Shown here one piece after another: positions 11,893-22,890 of a stretch of DNA of 64,000 bases. The translations under genes and the position numbers were made by a program. The notes beneath the pieces are model-generated. The model ran no database searches and had not been told where the DNA came from. It saw only the letters and a list, made by a program, of their open reading frames with translations. The stretch comes from Enoplosus armatus (Eukaryota > Chordata > Actinopteri > Centrarchiformes > Enoplosidae): contig NC_092185.1 of assembly GCF_043641665.1 (NCBI RefSeq), positions 27,061,135-27,125,134 of the forward strand. Reading direction: 5' to 3'. Position 1 is the first letter of the stretch. Each line of letters starts with the position of its first letter.

Positions 11893-11982
11893 TAAAAGGT
11901 TAGTTGCTTCTTCTGATGTTAACTCTTCGACTGTGCAAGTAGGAAAACAGTGTGCTGTTGAAAACTACTGCTCTTCATGACG

Positions 11983-12028
11983 TCAACTGCTTAGAAGGCA
12001 GCTATACTAACCACTATACCACCAATCC
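11983..12028 (-). pseudogene. 5' half of a tRNA-Gly-like sequence
   Basis: Read on the minus strand, this begins GGATTGGTGGTATAGTGGTT and continues through AGCTGCCTTCTAAGCAGTTG, matching the 5' two thirds of vertebrate tRNA-Gly(TCC) closely. The anticodon position is changed to TCT, and the T arm and 3' acceptor are missing. It lies 91 bp from the tRNA-Pro-like copy, in opposite orientation. It could be a retroposed tRNA fragment or the head of a degraded SINE. Confidence 0.65.
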
Positions 12029-12303
12029 TCAGTAGAGGTTGGTGGATGACTTGCAATAGTCAAACAAACTTGATCCCCCTTTTTCCAGAAAAAGAAAATG
12101 CTATGATACCATGCATTGCTTAGTCTAAATGCACCGCACATACTCAAATCCAATAAAGGTTTGGGGTTTATACATTTAAATATAAAGTTTGCTCCAGCAT
12201 CAGGTCATGTGACAAGAATTAACCAATCAGCTCTGTCACAACATCCGGTTGAAAGGTCAGCCAAACTGAAGATGGAAGAGCGGCTGAACTTACTATTTTG
12301 ACA

Positions 12304-12700
12304 CCAACAGAGGGAACAATGCCTGGAGATGTATCAGCTCAGAACTCAACGCTAATTGATTTAATCCTACCCAATACGAGTAATAAAATTGTTTCTACTG
12401 GTGTATTTGATCTTGGAATTAGTGATTAGCCTGTTTCAGGAGCACTCATTTACAGTGTTTGCAATCCCAAATTATTGTTAGACATTTTAATGAACAAGAC
12501 TTAAATCTCTATCATAATGACATTAATCTTACATCTGAAATTCCAGATATTGAGTTGGTTTTGGACTATTACATCAAGACCTTCCTCTCAGTTGTAAACA
12601 AGCATGCACCCTTTAAAAAGCACAAAGTAAAAAATAGATCAAACCTTTGATCTATCAGACTTAATGGAAAGGAACAAAGCTTGGTCCCTTGCTAGACCCC
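12304..12700 (+). mobile_element. LINE fragment: end of endonuclease and linker before RT
   Basis: The first part translates to a SAQNSTLIDLIL-type segment followed by STGVFDLGISD and then a stop where the apurinic-endonuclease signature SDH is expected, so the conserved His has been lost. The following open stretch (12459-12650) contains VVNKHAPFKKHKVKNRSN, typical of the linker between endonuclease and reverse transcriptase in CR1/L2/L1-Tx1-type elements. No RT follows. It is a dead, 5'- and 3'-truncated copy; the clade is not resolved. Confidence 0.75.
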
Positions 12701-14915
12701 ACAGCATGTCGACATGTTGCTATTTCTGCGTCAGACCTTCATGTTCCCATGTGACCCTAAGCGCCTGACACCTTGAACCTTCAACCACATGGACAAACGG
12801 ATTCAAGTGAGGACTGAGGTAGGCCTGGCCTGTTTATTTTTTTTTAGGACTATCTGAGGTCTGAAAAATGTGACGACAATTTTCCGTTTTGTTAATCTGT
12901 CTTTGCTCATTAATTAGTCTATTACAAAAGCCAGGCTCCTGTTTGTGAGGCTATTTATTTAAATAAGTTAAATAAAATAATTATTTAATAAATATTATAT
13001 ATTCAATGTGTTTCAGCCTACGATCTGTGAATCCTCATGTTCTGTTGCTGTTTGTGCAACAGAACATGAGCATTTGAACATTTGTAATAGGCCTATTGGT
13101 AATTTTTTAATGGGTCACAAACATTCATTCAATCCAAACAGTACATTTTAATCTTGTCAGTTAACGGCTAGCGAAAGTTCAAATTCAAAATTAGCATCCC
13201 TAGTAGGCACTCATCCCCTTCAACACTTAAACCTCTGTCTATAACCTCTGTTTATCACCGGTGATGTCACATTGTATTTTATATGATAGGGTATAGTCTT
13301 CTCTCCAAGACAGACATGATACTCACTTACTCGTTTATGGCTGGAAAATTACTATATTACCTCTCAGAGTTACTTTGTCACTCAGATGGTCTAAGAGTTA
13401 GATGGGAGTTAGGTGAACTTGGAAATACTTGCTTTTCATTTTAGTGCACCTGACTCCTGGAACAAAATACAGCACCTCCTTAAAATCAATACACTTTTGG
13501 ACAATTTTGTAAATAGTAACAACAAAATGAACAACATATGACATATTTCTTTGTTCAAAGCTTTACTCTTCTGACAACAAGCTTCATGTCTTATCCACAA
13601 TACAATAACACATTTACTCTAAGTGCTTCACATCTTACATGTGTGTCACTGCAAATTACAAATACTGTATCTTAAAAATAATGCATACATATCCTGTTAC
13701 ACAAACCTTTCACACTGATTACAGCACCGCCTGTATCATATAAACATTTCATGCACAAATTTAGCTATCATATAGTATAAGTACCTATTTGTACACTTAC
13801 AGTATCGGCCAGGGTTAATGCTCCCTCCTTTATCGCTGCTGCTGCGTTAACACTCTCAGACAATGAGAGAGTGAGTTTTTTAGGGATTAAGGTGTGAATG
13901 CAATCTTTCACTGCAGTCATATACGTTTAAAATTCTGCTTGTGTTTACTAAAAAGCTTAAAAGATGACATTCTTAGGTTGAGTGGAATATGTGTTTGCAT
14001 ATGATTCTAGATACATTTACACGAAGGCCTCCTCTTCTTCTTCATAAGAAACCAGAGTCCAGGAGTCCCAGGAGTAGCTAAGCTTTCTTCAGTTCTCTAT
14101 ACAGCCTGACCAGCTGCCACGGCATCACTGAACATTAACGTTCATTATTTTTGTTAGTCTAAAGTCTTATTCAGAATGTGGTATTCAGGGGAGGAACAGT
14201 AAACAAATTTTTGTTTTTCGGGGGAGTATCAATTTCATGGTTTATTATACTTTTTATAAAAAGAAAATGTTTTATTCTGGGAATGAAACAATTAATTTAT
14301 GGTTAATGGAGTGCATAGAGAGCTTTCTCAGCTACATATTTAATATGTACATAAGCACTAATATAACAAGAATACTGTTCTACTGTGCTGCTGATAGGCT
14401 GAAGTTTCACCGAGGGAGTTTATCCCTTGGGGGACATGATTGTCCTCAGTACATTTCATGGAAATCTGCCCCTGATGTTTAGATGTTTTTCTTGCATATA
14501 TGTGGACTTTGGCCTGTTAGTGGCACAGAATCAACAAAACATTAGGACTCCACCACTCTCTACCTCACGCCCTGATGTAAATAAACTCAACTCTTTATTC
14601 CTAAACAATTAAATAGGTTTGATTTGCTGCCTCTGGTTAAGTTTAGGCAAGTAAAACACTTTCCCTTACAAAGTTAGGAAAATAAACAACAAACACAAAC
14701 CCTTTGAAGCTTTGTATGCCCAGCCATCACCTCGACATCCACTCCCTCACTCTTTGCTGCCCTTTTGGAACACCATGCTGCAGCTTTGGCACTAAATGTA
14801 AACATAAGTAATTTAAACCTTTTTGAACAAACAACCAATGCCGTTGTCTTTCTTTCTTGTTGTCTACAACACTCATATCAATGAATATATGCACATATTA
14901 CACAGCAGATTAGAC
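12701..14915. other. Intergenic sequence, nothing coding recognised
   Basis: AT-rich sequence with no convincing exon or repeat family. It contains two short hairpins (13034-13070 and 13850-13875). Short open frames here lack any recognisable domain or splice context. Confidence 0.5.
13034..13070. repeat. Perfect 15-bp inverted repeat (hairpin)
   Basis: The left arm CTCATGTTCTGTTGC (13034-13048) and right arm GCAACAGAACATGAG (13056-13070) are exact reverse complements around a 7-nt loop. There are no flanking run of T and no longer stem, so neither a microRNA precursor nor a terminator is supported. It may be a relic of a transposon end. Confidence 0.9.
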
Positions 14916-16281
14916 AGTCTTACCTGATGACGGTCTAAGGACTGAAACGTTGTGATAACATTTATTGCAAGTAAAGGGACAGTGTGCAGGAGTTCTCTTG
15001 TTTTGAAAGAAAAGAGAAAGAGAAAAGTTTATTCTCCCACTAGCTGGCAAAAAATTCAAATATAACTGAAGCCACTTTCGTAAAAAGGTAGTTAGCATGT
15101 AGCATGTAGTAAGTATGTTGCTTATAGGAGTGGGCTATATTTGTTTATTTGTTGCATTACACAATCGACACCATTAAGACTATCCTGACCACCCATAAAA
15201 TACTGCTGTGGTGACCAGTTGCTAATGACTCATTTAGTTCCTGGACTATTTGAAACTGTAGTCTCTTGTCCTACTTTGGAAAAAAAAGCATTGTTAGCTT
15301 TCTTCACTAAGAGCTAAGTTACACACTTCACGTGAGTTCAGGTCTGACTGAAATGATCACTTTCTGTAAAAGATTCAATCAAACAAAGAAAGAGACTTCC
15401 AAAGAATCAATAGTCATTTAAACGAGGAAGTATATTCTTGAGCTTGGGACAAATATGTGTAACAAAATAATCTTACAGTCTTGATCAGCATATGGAAGTG
15501 GCTCAGGTGTCATCAGACACCAGAGACCATCTTTGAACAGAGTCAGGTGTTATGATCCACCACCTGTTATCGCATGATCCACACATGTAAGCCAGTTCCA
15601 TTTGCTGATTAAGACACAGTCTTTGAGATGCAGTTGATTCAGTTGTCATCACCTGACCACTCTTCCAGTCACAAGGAGTCAGCATTTACCACAAACCATT
15701 TAGCACCTTTTCAGCTGGTAGGCCCTAAAGACATTTATAAAACAGTGCATAGGATCCAGACTAAACGTGTCATCTTTGAACAGAGATCTCCCCATATACC
15801 TGTAACCATGTGACTGAAGTTCCAAACTGATGACAACTGAGCCATCTCCATAACAACTGAGCAAACTCCAGGAACTGATGAAGACAGTAAGATGCAGATG
15901 AAAGCGAGTGGGTGGACCATGACTTAAGCTAGCTGTAGTGTATAGTGTTTTCATCAGTCCATCTGAATGTATTTCTGTAAAACCTCCATTTAAGGTCGCA
16001 CTTCACTTTAAGTCCCCCTATTTATCATTTCCGATCAGTTTATAAACATGTAACACATTCTAGTACGTTTCTAACAGACTATATTGTAGTTGTACACAGA
16101 TCTAAGTATCTGTTAACAACTATAACTCCTCCTGTGGACGCTCATAAGCTGAGGCTGCTGAATAAACAGATAATTAATGACCAAACACAGTTTTACAGTA
16201 TGTAAAATATGTCTTCATAGGAGAAGTTATAATGTTTGATAAATACTGTACGTAATAAACACTTAAAAGTGATATAAACCA
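14916..16281. other. Downstream of the carboxypeptidase gene, repeat fragments
   Basis: This contains short pieces that look like teleost DNA-element debris, for example 'ctgatgacggtctaaggact' at 14924 and 'aagggacagtgtgcaggag' near 14975. It also holds a 15-bp phrase 'catctttgaacagag' present twice (near 15528 and 15771). No coding region recognised. Confidence 0.4.
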
Positions 16282-16287
16282 TTTATT
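16282..16287 (-). promoter_or_regulatory. Candidate polyadenylation signal AATAAA
   Basis: Plus-strand 'tttatt' reads AATAAA on the minus strand, 273 bases past the TGA of the carboxypeptidase gene. The position suits its 3' end, but no transcript evidence is available and such hexamers are frequent in AT-rich DNA. Confidence 0.35.
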
Positions 16288-16559
16288 AAATGTTTATACA
16301 CTGCTTATAAATGCTAAATAGAGAGGGTTAAGTGTTACTGTATTTAATCATATATTTAAATGAAGTTTAATGTCTTGGTACCTTTTGTCAAGATTGTGGT
16401 GAGGTTGAAAGACATCATCCCAACCTCTGTTGTTCAGTTTGTGTGAATCATTTACCCTGGTGCTTCATTTCATTCAGATACGCCTGCTGTTTTTCAACAC
16501 TCACCTATATCTCTAGCAACAAACCAAAAATCCCAAAATGTAGAAATATTCCTTTCAAC

Positions 16560-16863
16560 TCATGATTTGTTCATTGGCGTACTCGCACCATTACACACGT
16601 TTCTTTTCTCGCTGAGTGTCTCGACGGACGCCTGTCTGATTAGGTGAGGGAATAGGTGGCTCTTAAAGCTTGACTGCTGTGATTGGCTGACGCTGCCTCG
16701 TCGATGTTTTGCTCCTCTGTGTCCTTCTTCGCCCTCCTCCTCCTCTTCTTCGTCAGCATTGGCCATGCTGCTGTTGACATCTGCATCCAGATCAGTGCCT
16801 GTAAGACAGTCTGTGGAATACTCAATTTCCTCGACGCATGGAGGCTCGTCATCTTCAAAACAG
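16560..16863 (-). CDS. agbl1: Last coding exon of cytosolic carboxypeptidase (agbl1-like): acidic C-terminal tail
   Basis: This 304-nt exon has a clear acceptor: a CTCTCCTCTCTTCTCTC tract, then ATGTAG just upstream on the minus strand. Its first base completes a codon left with two bases by the exon at 41577-41731. 100 residues and TGA follow. The start, CFEDDEPPCVEEIEYS, parallels the DEDEP-EEVDYS segment in the C-terminal tail of CCP1-type carboxypeptidases (family knowledge). Then come an acidic stretch with ten Glu among eleven residues or so (about residues 38-47 of the exon), an RRGSVS motif (PKA-type site) and a Ser/Gln-rich end finishing in MNKS. No catalytic residues lie here. The tail is the least conserved part of the family, so the assignment rests on phase match, strand and the short similarity. 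An additional small exon between this one and 41577 cannot be excluded. Confidence 0.75.
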
Positions 16864-18549
16864 CTACATGAGAGAAGAGAGGAGAGTTATGTTACGTTAC
16901 TAACATGGTGAATGCATTTCCTTCATTTGGAAAAATAATGTTTTGAATATGTATTTATGCAATGTTACATCAGTTAGCAGTTTTTTTTCTTTCTTTCTTG
17001 GCGTGTTACCGCTCACAACTGTTAGTTGAATAATGTTAAACCAAGGGATGTCATGTAACACTTTTTCTTTGTCTTTTTGTTTTCTCCATTCGATACTACA
17101 CCTGGGCTTTTGTTTCCTTGCATAGAATCACTGCTTCTCCTTCACCAGTTAACACTGTCTCCTTTCATCTTGTTTGTCCTGTTTGTCTTTCTTTGTGTTC
17201 TATGGATCCCTTTAACTAAACAAATAACTGAAAGAAGAGAAATAAGAGCAAGACACTTCACTTATAATGTTAAGAGTCTGGAATGTCTCTGATATTCACT
17301 ATGACATCCATAGGAAATGCTAGTGCTAATGCTAGGCTAGCTGCTCTATAGGTATGATTCTTGCATTTGGGTCTGGGGTTCAAATCCCAGGCAACCTGGT
17401 AATTGTGTCTCGGTTTTTAACTGTTCCACTTACACAAGGCACTTTCTGACAGGTATTTTTCCCTGCAGACATGTTGACACGTGACAGTAGGAAACTCACA
17501 AGTGTAAATAAATAAATGAATGATGTCTGAATTCCATTTAGCTGCTTCAATTTCAGGATCCTGGTATTGTTCATGCTGGATGACTGTCACACTGTCATGG
17601 CTTACTGGGACACTTTAATGGAACACCGTTGATGTTATTAGTAACACCTGTATCTTTCCTACTGTCCAGATGTCTGCTGTGTTAAAGGCCTACTGGTCAG
17701 CTAACTAAACTGTACTTGTCACATTGCTGGATTGGGGTTGGACTTCAAATCTAAAGTGAAGTGATTAAATCCTAATCCCTGAGTTCAAATCCATTTGTCA
17801 ATTTACTCTGGATGGGGGAGCAGGGCTGGACTTAAAATGAAACTGTACATCCAAGGACGATCGCCATACATTCACAACAGACCATGTATACTGTAACTGT
17901 TTTGTTTAAATATTTTTTTCTGTTTAATGTTTATGCCAGTCACATTTGTTTTAGTTGTATTACTACACACAACAACTGCATCAAAATAGTTCAACCTGCC
18001 AGTGTATTCAGTTTCAAGAGTTAGTTAGTTGCACTTCCATAATGAAGGCTACAGGAATTAATATTTATATATGATTTTTGTGCACTTCCACTTGGAGTGT
18101 TTTGTTTTGCGCCTGGCATGTCCTCAGAGCTCTGACTGGACTTGTGTTGATCATCATGAACCTCTGGTAGCTCTGAGCAACTGGAGGGGAATCCACCTGA
18201 CAGAAAAGAGTATACAGCACTTTATTTTCTATATTATTTGCATGCAGATGCATTCTGCTTTCCTAATTAAGTGTAGATGCCATTTATTAGTTTTCTTAAA
18301 TATAGAATTGAGTGTGGAAGGCTGACAGATCTTCTTCTCTGCATTACCACCATACACTGGAAAAGAGTGTGGATTGGGAAACGTGCATGCATGGAACACC
18401 AGACTGACACGGCCCCTCAATTGTACTATGAATGGAAGGGAGACCGCCTGCAGCTGTCCGAGGAAAGTACGTCCAACGCTTAACACCCCTAAGTACCATG
18501 TGTGGAAATCAGGTGTAATGCTGTATCTATCCACCAGGATGAGCAGTGA
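16864..18549. other. Intron (last intron of the carboxypeptidase gene), 3' part
   Basis: Minus-strand intron sequence next to the acceptor of the last exon. Apart from a tRNA-Pro-like pseudogene at 17332-17396, nothing coding or repetitive was recognised. Confidence 0.55.
17332..17396 (+). pseudogene. tRNA-Pro-like pseudogene, internally deleted
   Basis: 'ctataggtatgattcttgca' and 'tttgggt' match the D arm and TGG-type anticodon region of tRNA-Pro, and 'ggggttcaaatcccaggcaa' matches the T arm. The 3' anticodon stem and variable loop (about 8 nt) are missing. It has the same strand as the copies at 11822 and 19293. Confidence 0.6.
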
Positions 18550-18557
18550 TTATAGAC

Positions 18558-19078
18558 CAGGGGTGTCGAACTCATTTTCACCGAGGGCCACATCAGCGTA
18601 ATGACTGTCCTCGAAGGGCCAGATGTAACTTATAAATAATATAATAAATGTGTTGCTTTTCTTGAAGGCTAGCTTTGGCGTACTTGGCTCCGTGTTTGGT
18701 GTCAAAATGCCGCCGCAGATTGTACTCTTTGACAACCGACACCGCCTCGTAACACAAAAGACATACCGGTCTTTCTCCTTGAAGCACAAACAAGTATTCG
18801 CCTTCCCATCTTTCTTGAAACAGTCTTCCGTCTGCGTCAACTTTTCTCTTCCTGGACATTTTGGGATCATTATTTATTTCTGAATTCCACTCATTAGCAT
18901 TGATGTGGAAACACTGCCGTGTAGTGGCGGTGAGCCGTCACTTCGCGGGTATCATAGTCGACAGGCATTGTGGGAAATGTAGTTTTTGGTCAAAGCACTC
19001 TTTTGACCTATTTATTTTTAGACACTCAGACCTTTTAAGCTCTCATTTGGCCCGCGGGCCTTGAGTTTGACACATATG
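18558..19078 (-). mobile_element. hAT (Charlie-type) element, internally deleted, with perfect 8-bp target duplication
   Basis: The left end CAGGGGTGTCGAACTC and right end GAGTTTGACACATATG form imperfect terminal inverted repeats of the widespread hAT type. Both sides are flanked by the identical octamer TTATAGAC (18550-18557 and 19079-19086), the duplication length expected for hAT. The 521-bp body keeps only the start of a transposase gene on the minus strand, so it cannot move without help. The perfect duplication implies no deletion at the ends since insertion. It lies in the last intron of the carboxypeptidase gene. Confidence 0.92.
18593..18859 (-). pseudogene. N-terminus of hAT transposase with BED zinc finger
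   Basis: The 88-codon frame starts MSRKRKVD and carries a BED-type zinc finger: Cys33-x2-Cys36, then His51-x4-His56 (CLLC ... RRHFDTKH). This resembles the N-terminal region of Charlie-type hAT transposases and of the domesticated GTF2IRD2 family. After about residue 68 the frame runs into the element's terminal region; the RNase H-like catalytic core and the C-terminal dimerisation region are deleted. It could still be translated as a small DNA-binding peptide, but nothing shows that it is. Confidence 0.8.
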
Positions 19079-19292
19079 TTATAGACGGTCTCGTTTGTCA
19101 CATTGCTCAGGCAAGAATACTCAATCAAGTGTAGTGTTTGCTATCGTGCCAACAATATCGCAAAGCTGAATCCTACAGTGGAGCCATGGAAAGAATCAAG
19201 GACAATCATACAGCTTGACGATTGCTTTCAAGTCTGTCAATGACAGGAGAAGCTTTTCCTTCAGGGGAAATTGCAGATGAGAAGTTTTATGT

Positions 19293-19364
19293 GGAGCGTT
19301 GGTCTAGGGGTATGATTCTCACTTAGGGTGCAAGAGGTCCTGGCTTCAAGTCCTGGACAAGCTG
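19293..19364 (+). pseudogene. tRNA-Pro(AGG)-like pseudogene
   Basis: This is the best of three tRNA-Pro-like copies: 'gttggtctaggggtatgatt' is identical to the 5' half of vertebrate tRNA-Pro, followed by 'ttagggt' with anticodon AGG. Two mismatches break the anticodon stem, and the T stem and acceptor are also damaged ('tggcttcaagtcctgg'). There is no T run directly after it. It is therefore probably a dead tRNA copy or a SINE head. Confidence 0.75.
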
Positions 19365-19999
19365 GGTAAGGTGTTTCATTTAACAAGTTTGAAACAGTGT
19401 AGCAAAAGGACTATGCTGTTCGAGGGAAAGTTATCTCTTTTTAACTATTCGTCCAGCGATACACTCTCAGAGTCAGCACGTCAAGTTTCTCTTGATCAGC
19501 GAAGAGTGATAACACTAACATTAACTTTGGGAAGGGATAACAAAAACAAATCGGATACGTAAAGTGACTGAGAGTAAGTTACAGAAAACCAGGGCAAGGA
19601 CTTTGTATGTAACACATTTATTACTACAACTAAAAATGACACGAGGACATAACAACAGCTAACTAGACATGCAATACAAAACAGGAGGAATTAAATGAAC
19701 TAGACATGGAGCTAGCTGGGTAAATGTACAGCAGACAGATGAGTGAACCAAAATACAGATTGTGAAAAGCGATGGTCACTGGAAGCAGTCTCTCTGTCTC
19801 TTTGACTTCTGCAGCTCCCAGGAGGAGGTTCGACTCCCCTGGGGGCAGCGTGGGACAAACAAACACAACTGTCTGACCTGTGTTTCTGCTCAGCCAATAT
19901 CCTACACTGTTGAAAAATATTGCCATTAAGATGAATGACCAGGTAACAAATGTCTTTAAATCTGAAGTCACTGAATTAATGCCTATTCTCGAGAAGCAG
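19365..19999. other. Intron sequence
   Basis: No exon or named repeat recognised. Confidence 0.45.
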
Positions 20000-20556
20000 A
20001 ATGAGAGAATGACCCTGCCCTCTGCCTGGATTTTCTTATTTTGCTATGTTCGGGACGATTCTGGGCGTCAACCTTTTGGCAGTGGGTGTGTAGCCCCCAG
20101 CCAATAACAGTTCAGGGTGTGAGGGTGGAACTCTATAAAAACGTAGCAACCAGGTTACATTGCTGTCTCCGTCTCTCTCCTCTGCTCTATGTCCGTGTCA
20201 TGGACGTATAAAGAGCTGCAGGTCTGCTGTTTGACCGACACACACACACTCAAACAGAACCAAGAGGCCACAGTGGACAGGACAAAGCTTCCCACAGGTT
20301 GTGTGCAGGTGTGTTTAATATGTGCTTTAGAACGTAACCACGTGATACAATCAGACAACGTAGTTCTCTGATTTGCCGCTTTCTTCTCGCCACTGCCTTC
20401 TCGCCACTGCCGTTCCCTCTCTTCATTCACTCTCTAGCTTGCTCGACGACTGTGCTCTCTCTCTTGCTTGTTGAGCCAAGGAGGCAGGGCCAACTTTGAA
20501 TGGTGTGTTTACAAACAGCAACAGACAAATCCTGCATAGTGTGCCTTTAATTTAAA
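20000..20556. mobile_element. Probable non-autonomous DNA element (MITE-like)
   Basis: The right end 'atcctgcatagtgtgccttt' followed by 'aa', and the preceding 'gccaaggaggcagggccaac', belong to a sequence that recurs in many teleost genomes with TTAAAGG-type ends (recognised from general knowledge). The left end is not defined, so the boundary at 20000 is approximate. No coding content. Confidence 0.4.
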
Positions 20557-20659
20557 GTGCACAAATGAATCAACTTCAACCAGACCAGGGGAAATAAATT
20601 TTTATCTACTTCGATGCTGCAATACAATGAGTTGTATGTCTCCAAGAGAATGTGAATAA

Positions 20660-20755
20660 TTTCAATTAAATTTTTTTTTTTTTTAATGTAGCGCCAAATC
20701 ATAACAAAAGTCAACTCATGACATTTTACATACAGAGCAGGTCTAGACCATACTC
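20660..20755 (-). mobile_element. 3' tail fragment of the L2-like LINE
   Basis: 'tagcgccaaatcataacaaa' and 'agagcaggtctagaccatac' match the 3' end of the copy at 10213-10880. A T run (about 20668-20683) replaces the usual pentamer tail. Confidence 0.75.
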
Positions 20756-21246
20756 AAAAGCAAAAACTTTATCCCTCACTCTATGAAAATATCACATATA
20801 TATTCTGTTTTAGGACGTCATCTGGTGTTTACACTGAGGGAATGGTGTACGACTGCACTGAAATATTCTACACACACTTCCCCTGAATTCACCCTGAAGT
20901 ATTTGGTATCTTTGGACTCTTTGGGATCTCTGTTAGAATTTTAAAATGAATTGTGTGGGTCTGAACCAATTTAGTCTGCACAACCTGCATCTGTAATGAT
21001 GGACACCTAAACACATCTGGGTTTTGAATATATTTTGAATATATTTTATGTCCTCCTCACACAGTGTGACCTTGAGCTCAGCTACAGTCACTGTGATTGA
21101 CAGCTGACAGAAAGCCAGTAATCTGATTATATACACACCTTGTGGGATGCTGCGTGTGTGAGTGTGTGGGAGAGCATGTAGAGACACACTGGGACTCTGT
21201 TGGGACAGAGAGGATGTGATTCGCACACTGATTTTCATCTTACTGT
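20756..21246. other. Intron sequence
   Basis: Nothing recognised. Confidence 0.45.
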
Positions 21247-21372
21247 GGCTAGGAGAGAGAGGGAAGGAGAGAGGGGGAGGACGGAAAAGGGAGGGAAGAG
21301 GAAAGAGAAAAAGGAAGGGAAGGGAGAGACAGAATGAGCAGGAGTGAAAGAGACAGAAGGGACAGAGAGTGT
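21247..21372. repeat. Polypurine tract
   Basis: About 125 bases are almost entirely A and G on the plus strand (GGGAAGG/GAGAGA-rich). It is simple sequence and could form triplex DNA in principle; no gene is associated. Confidence 0.9.
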
Positions 21373-22062
21373 ATGTCTAGCACACAGATGACAGCGCCTC
21401 ATGTTTTGTGTGTGTGTTTGCGTTGACTGTGTGCTGTGAATGGCAATGAAGCAAGACAGCGTGTCTACAGTGTGCAGTCGATACACAGCCAACGCTGATT
21501 CTCTGATTCTCTTAATTGTCAGTTTGGTTAGTTTGTCTTCAGTTGTGTGTCATGTGTCGGGGATTAACAGTATGCAGTGTTGACTGAGGGGAAAACAGGG
21601 CTTCATGGTGTACTGGTCAGGGGTCACATTATGTCTCATCCTATGTGGAGCCTAAATATTCACAGCAAATTTCAGGACATCCAGCCAAAAAACAAACCTA
21701 AGCCCTGGCCTTAAAACAAAAAAGGAGAATGAAGATGCCCTTAGAGCTGACACATTTTATACACAGAAAAAGCCCCAAGAATTTGCGGGTCTGTCCAAAC
21801 ACCCACACTTGTAGTCTTGAGCACTTTAAGTGTGTGTTCAGGTCCCACCAGGTAATAAACAAGCGTGTCCCACGTCTAAAAGATACCAAAATACCACACC
21901 AGCTCATTTTGGTTTTATTGGCAAACAATAACCATCAGACATGAAGAACTTGAAGTTTATGTCATGTTGGATTCAGCCTGAATATTATGAATCATGTTCA
22001 AACACTACAAAGTTATAGTAGAACCTCCAAAGATGGGTTCACTTATTATCAACAACAGTTTT
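21373..22062. other. Intron sequence
   Basis: Nothing recognised. Confidence 0.45.
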
Positions 22063-22424
22063 CAAGCTTGTCTTAAAACAATAGCCAGGTGCTCACATGT
22101 ACATTCAAACAGGTTTTGCTTGCTGTAATAATTCCCCAATTCCTCATACTGGCCTTTCAATGGAAGTGAAGGGGGTCAAATGCGCATGTGGGCCCTGCCA
22201 AAGGTTTTACACTATTCCACTGAACTACAGATGATGTTAATGCGCCAAGAAACATAGCAATGCACCCATAAAGGCAGCAAAGAAGAAGCATACACTGGTA
22301 AACATGAACATAAACAATACTGTTTAATGAGGAAGGAAAATAACTGCTGTATGAACAGGAGAAACGGTTAAATAAAGCAATGTACATGTGAGCACCTGAC
22401 TGTTGTTTTAAGACAGACTTGTGG
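22063..22424. mobile_element. MITE-like element with ~37-bp terminal inverted repeats
   Basis: The left arm, 22070-22106 ('gtcttaaaacaatagccagg' onward), is the near-perfect reverse complement of the right arm, 22379-22414 (ending 'tgttgttttaagac'). The 270-bp interior has no frame. The interior phrase 'caggttttgcttgctgtaat' is shared with an abundant teleost repeat. The superfamily is not assigned because no target duplication is obvious. Confidence 0.7.
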
Positions 22425-22445
22425 AATGTGAACATAAGTATTAAA

Positions 22446-22890
22446 TATCAGAATCAGGCTTGCTGCCACGTAGGTTTTCACATACAAGGAATTTCCCATT
22501 GTATTTTGGTGCATAACAATAAACATAGTAAGAGAAAAGAATTCTAAATATAAAATAGAAAGAAGTACAATAATAAATATAAAAATTTATTTAAAAAATA
22601 ATGTAAAATATATGAATGTGCAAATGTTCACAGTATATATGTATGTAGAATATGTGCAGAGATAATAATCCAAAAATGTGGGTTAATGTAACGCATTGAG
22701 TCAGATGTGGAGACATTACATGAATGTCACGGCGAGATCAGAGTCAGTGTTGTGTGGTTTTGGTGGTCTTGATGGGCTGCAGCCTCTTGCCAAAGAGGAG
22801 TGTTTCAAAAAGATTCTGTCCGTGATGGGAGGGGTTTGCCATAATCTTTCCTGCTCGCCTCAGGGTCCTGGAGGCTTTAACTATTGAGAC
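22446..22890 (-). mobile_element. LINE 3' end (Rex1/CR1-like), degenerate
   Basis: 'atcagaatcaggcttgctgc' and 'ttttcacatacaaggaattt' are the reverse complement of a common teleost LINE 3' end that terminates in AATCAG-type repeats. 22740-22880 resembles degenerate C-terminal RT sequence. No open RT domain remains. Confidence 0.55.

Noticed and set aside
15520..15790. Direct repeat 'catctttgaacagag' 240 bp apart
   Set aside because: Only 15 bp are shared and the flanks differ; too short to call a duplication.
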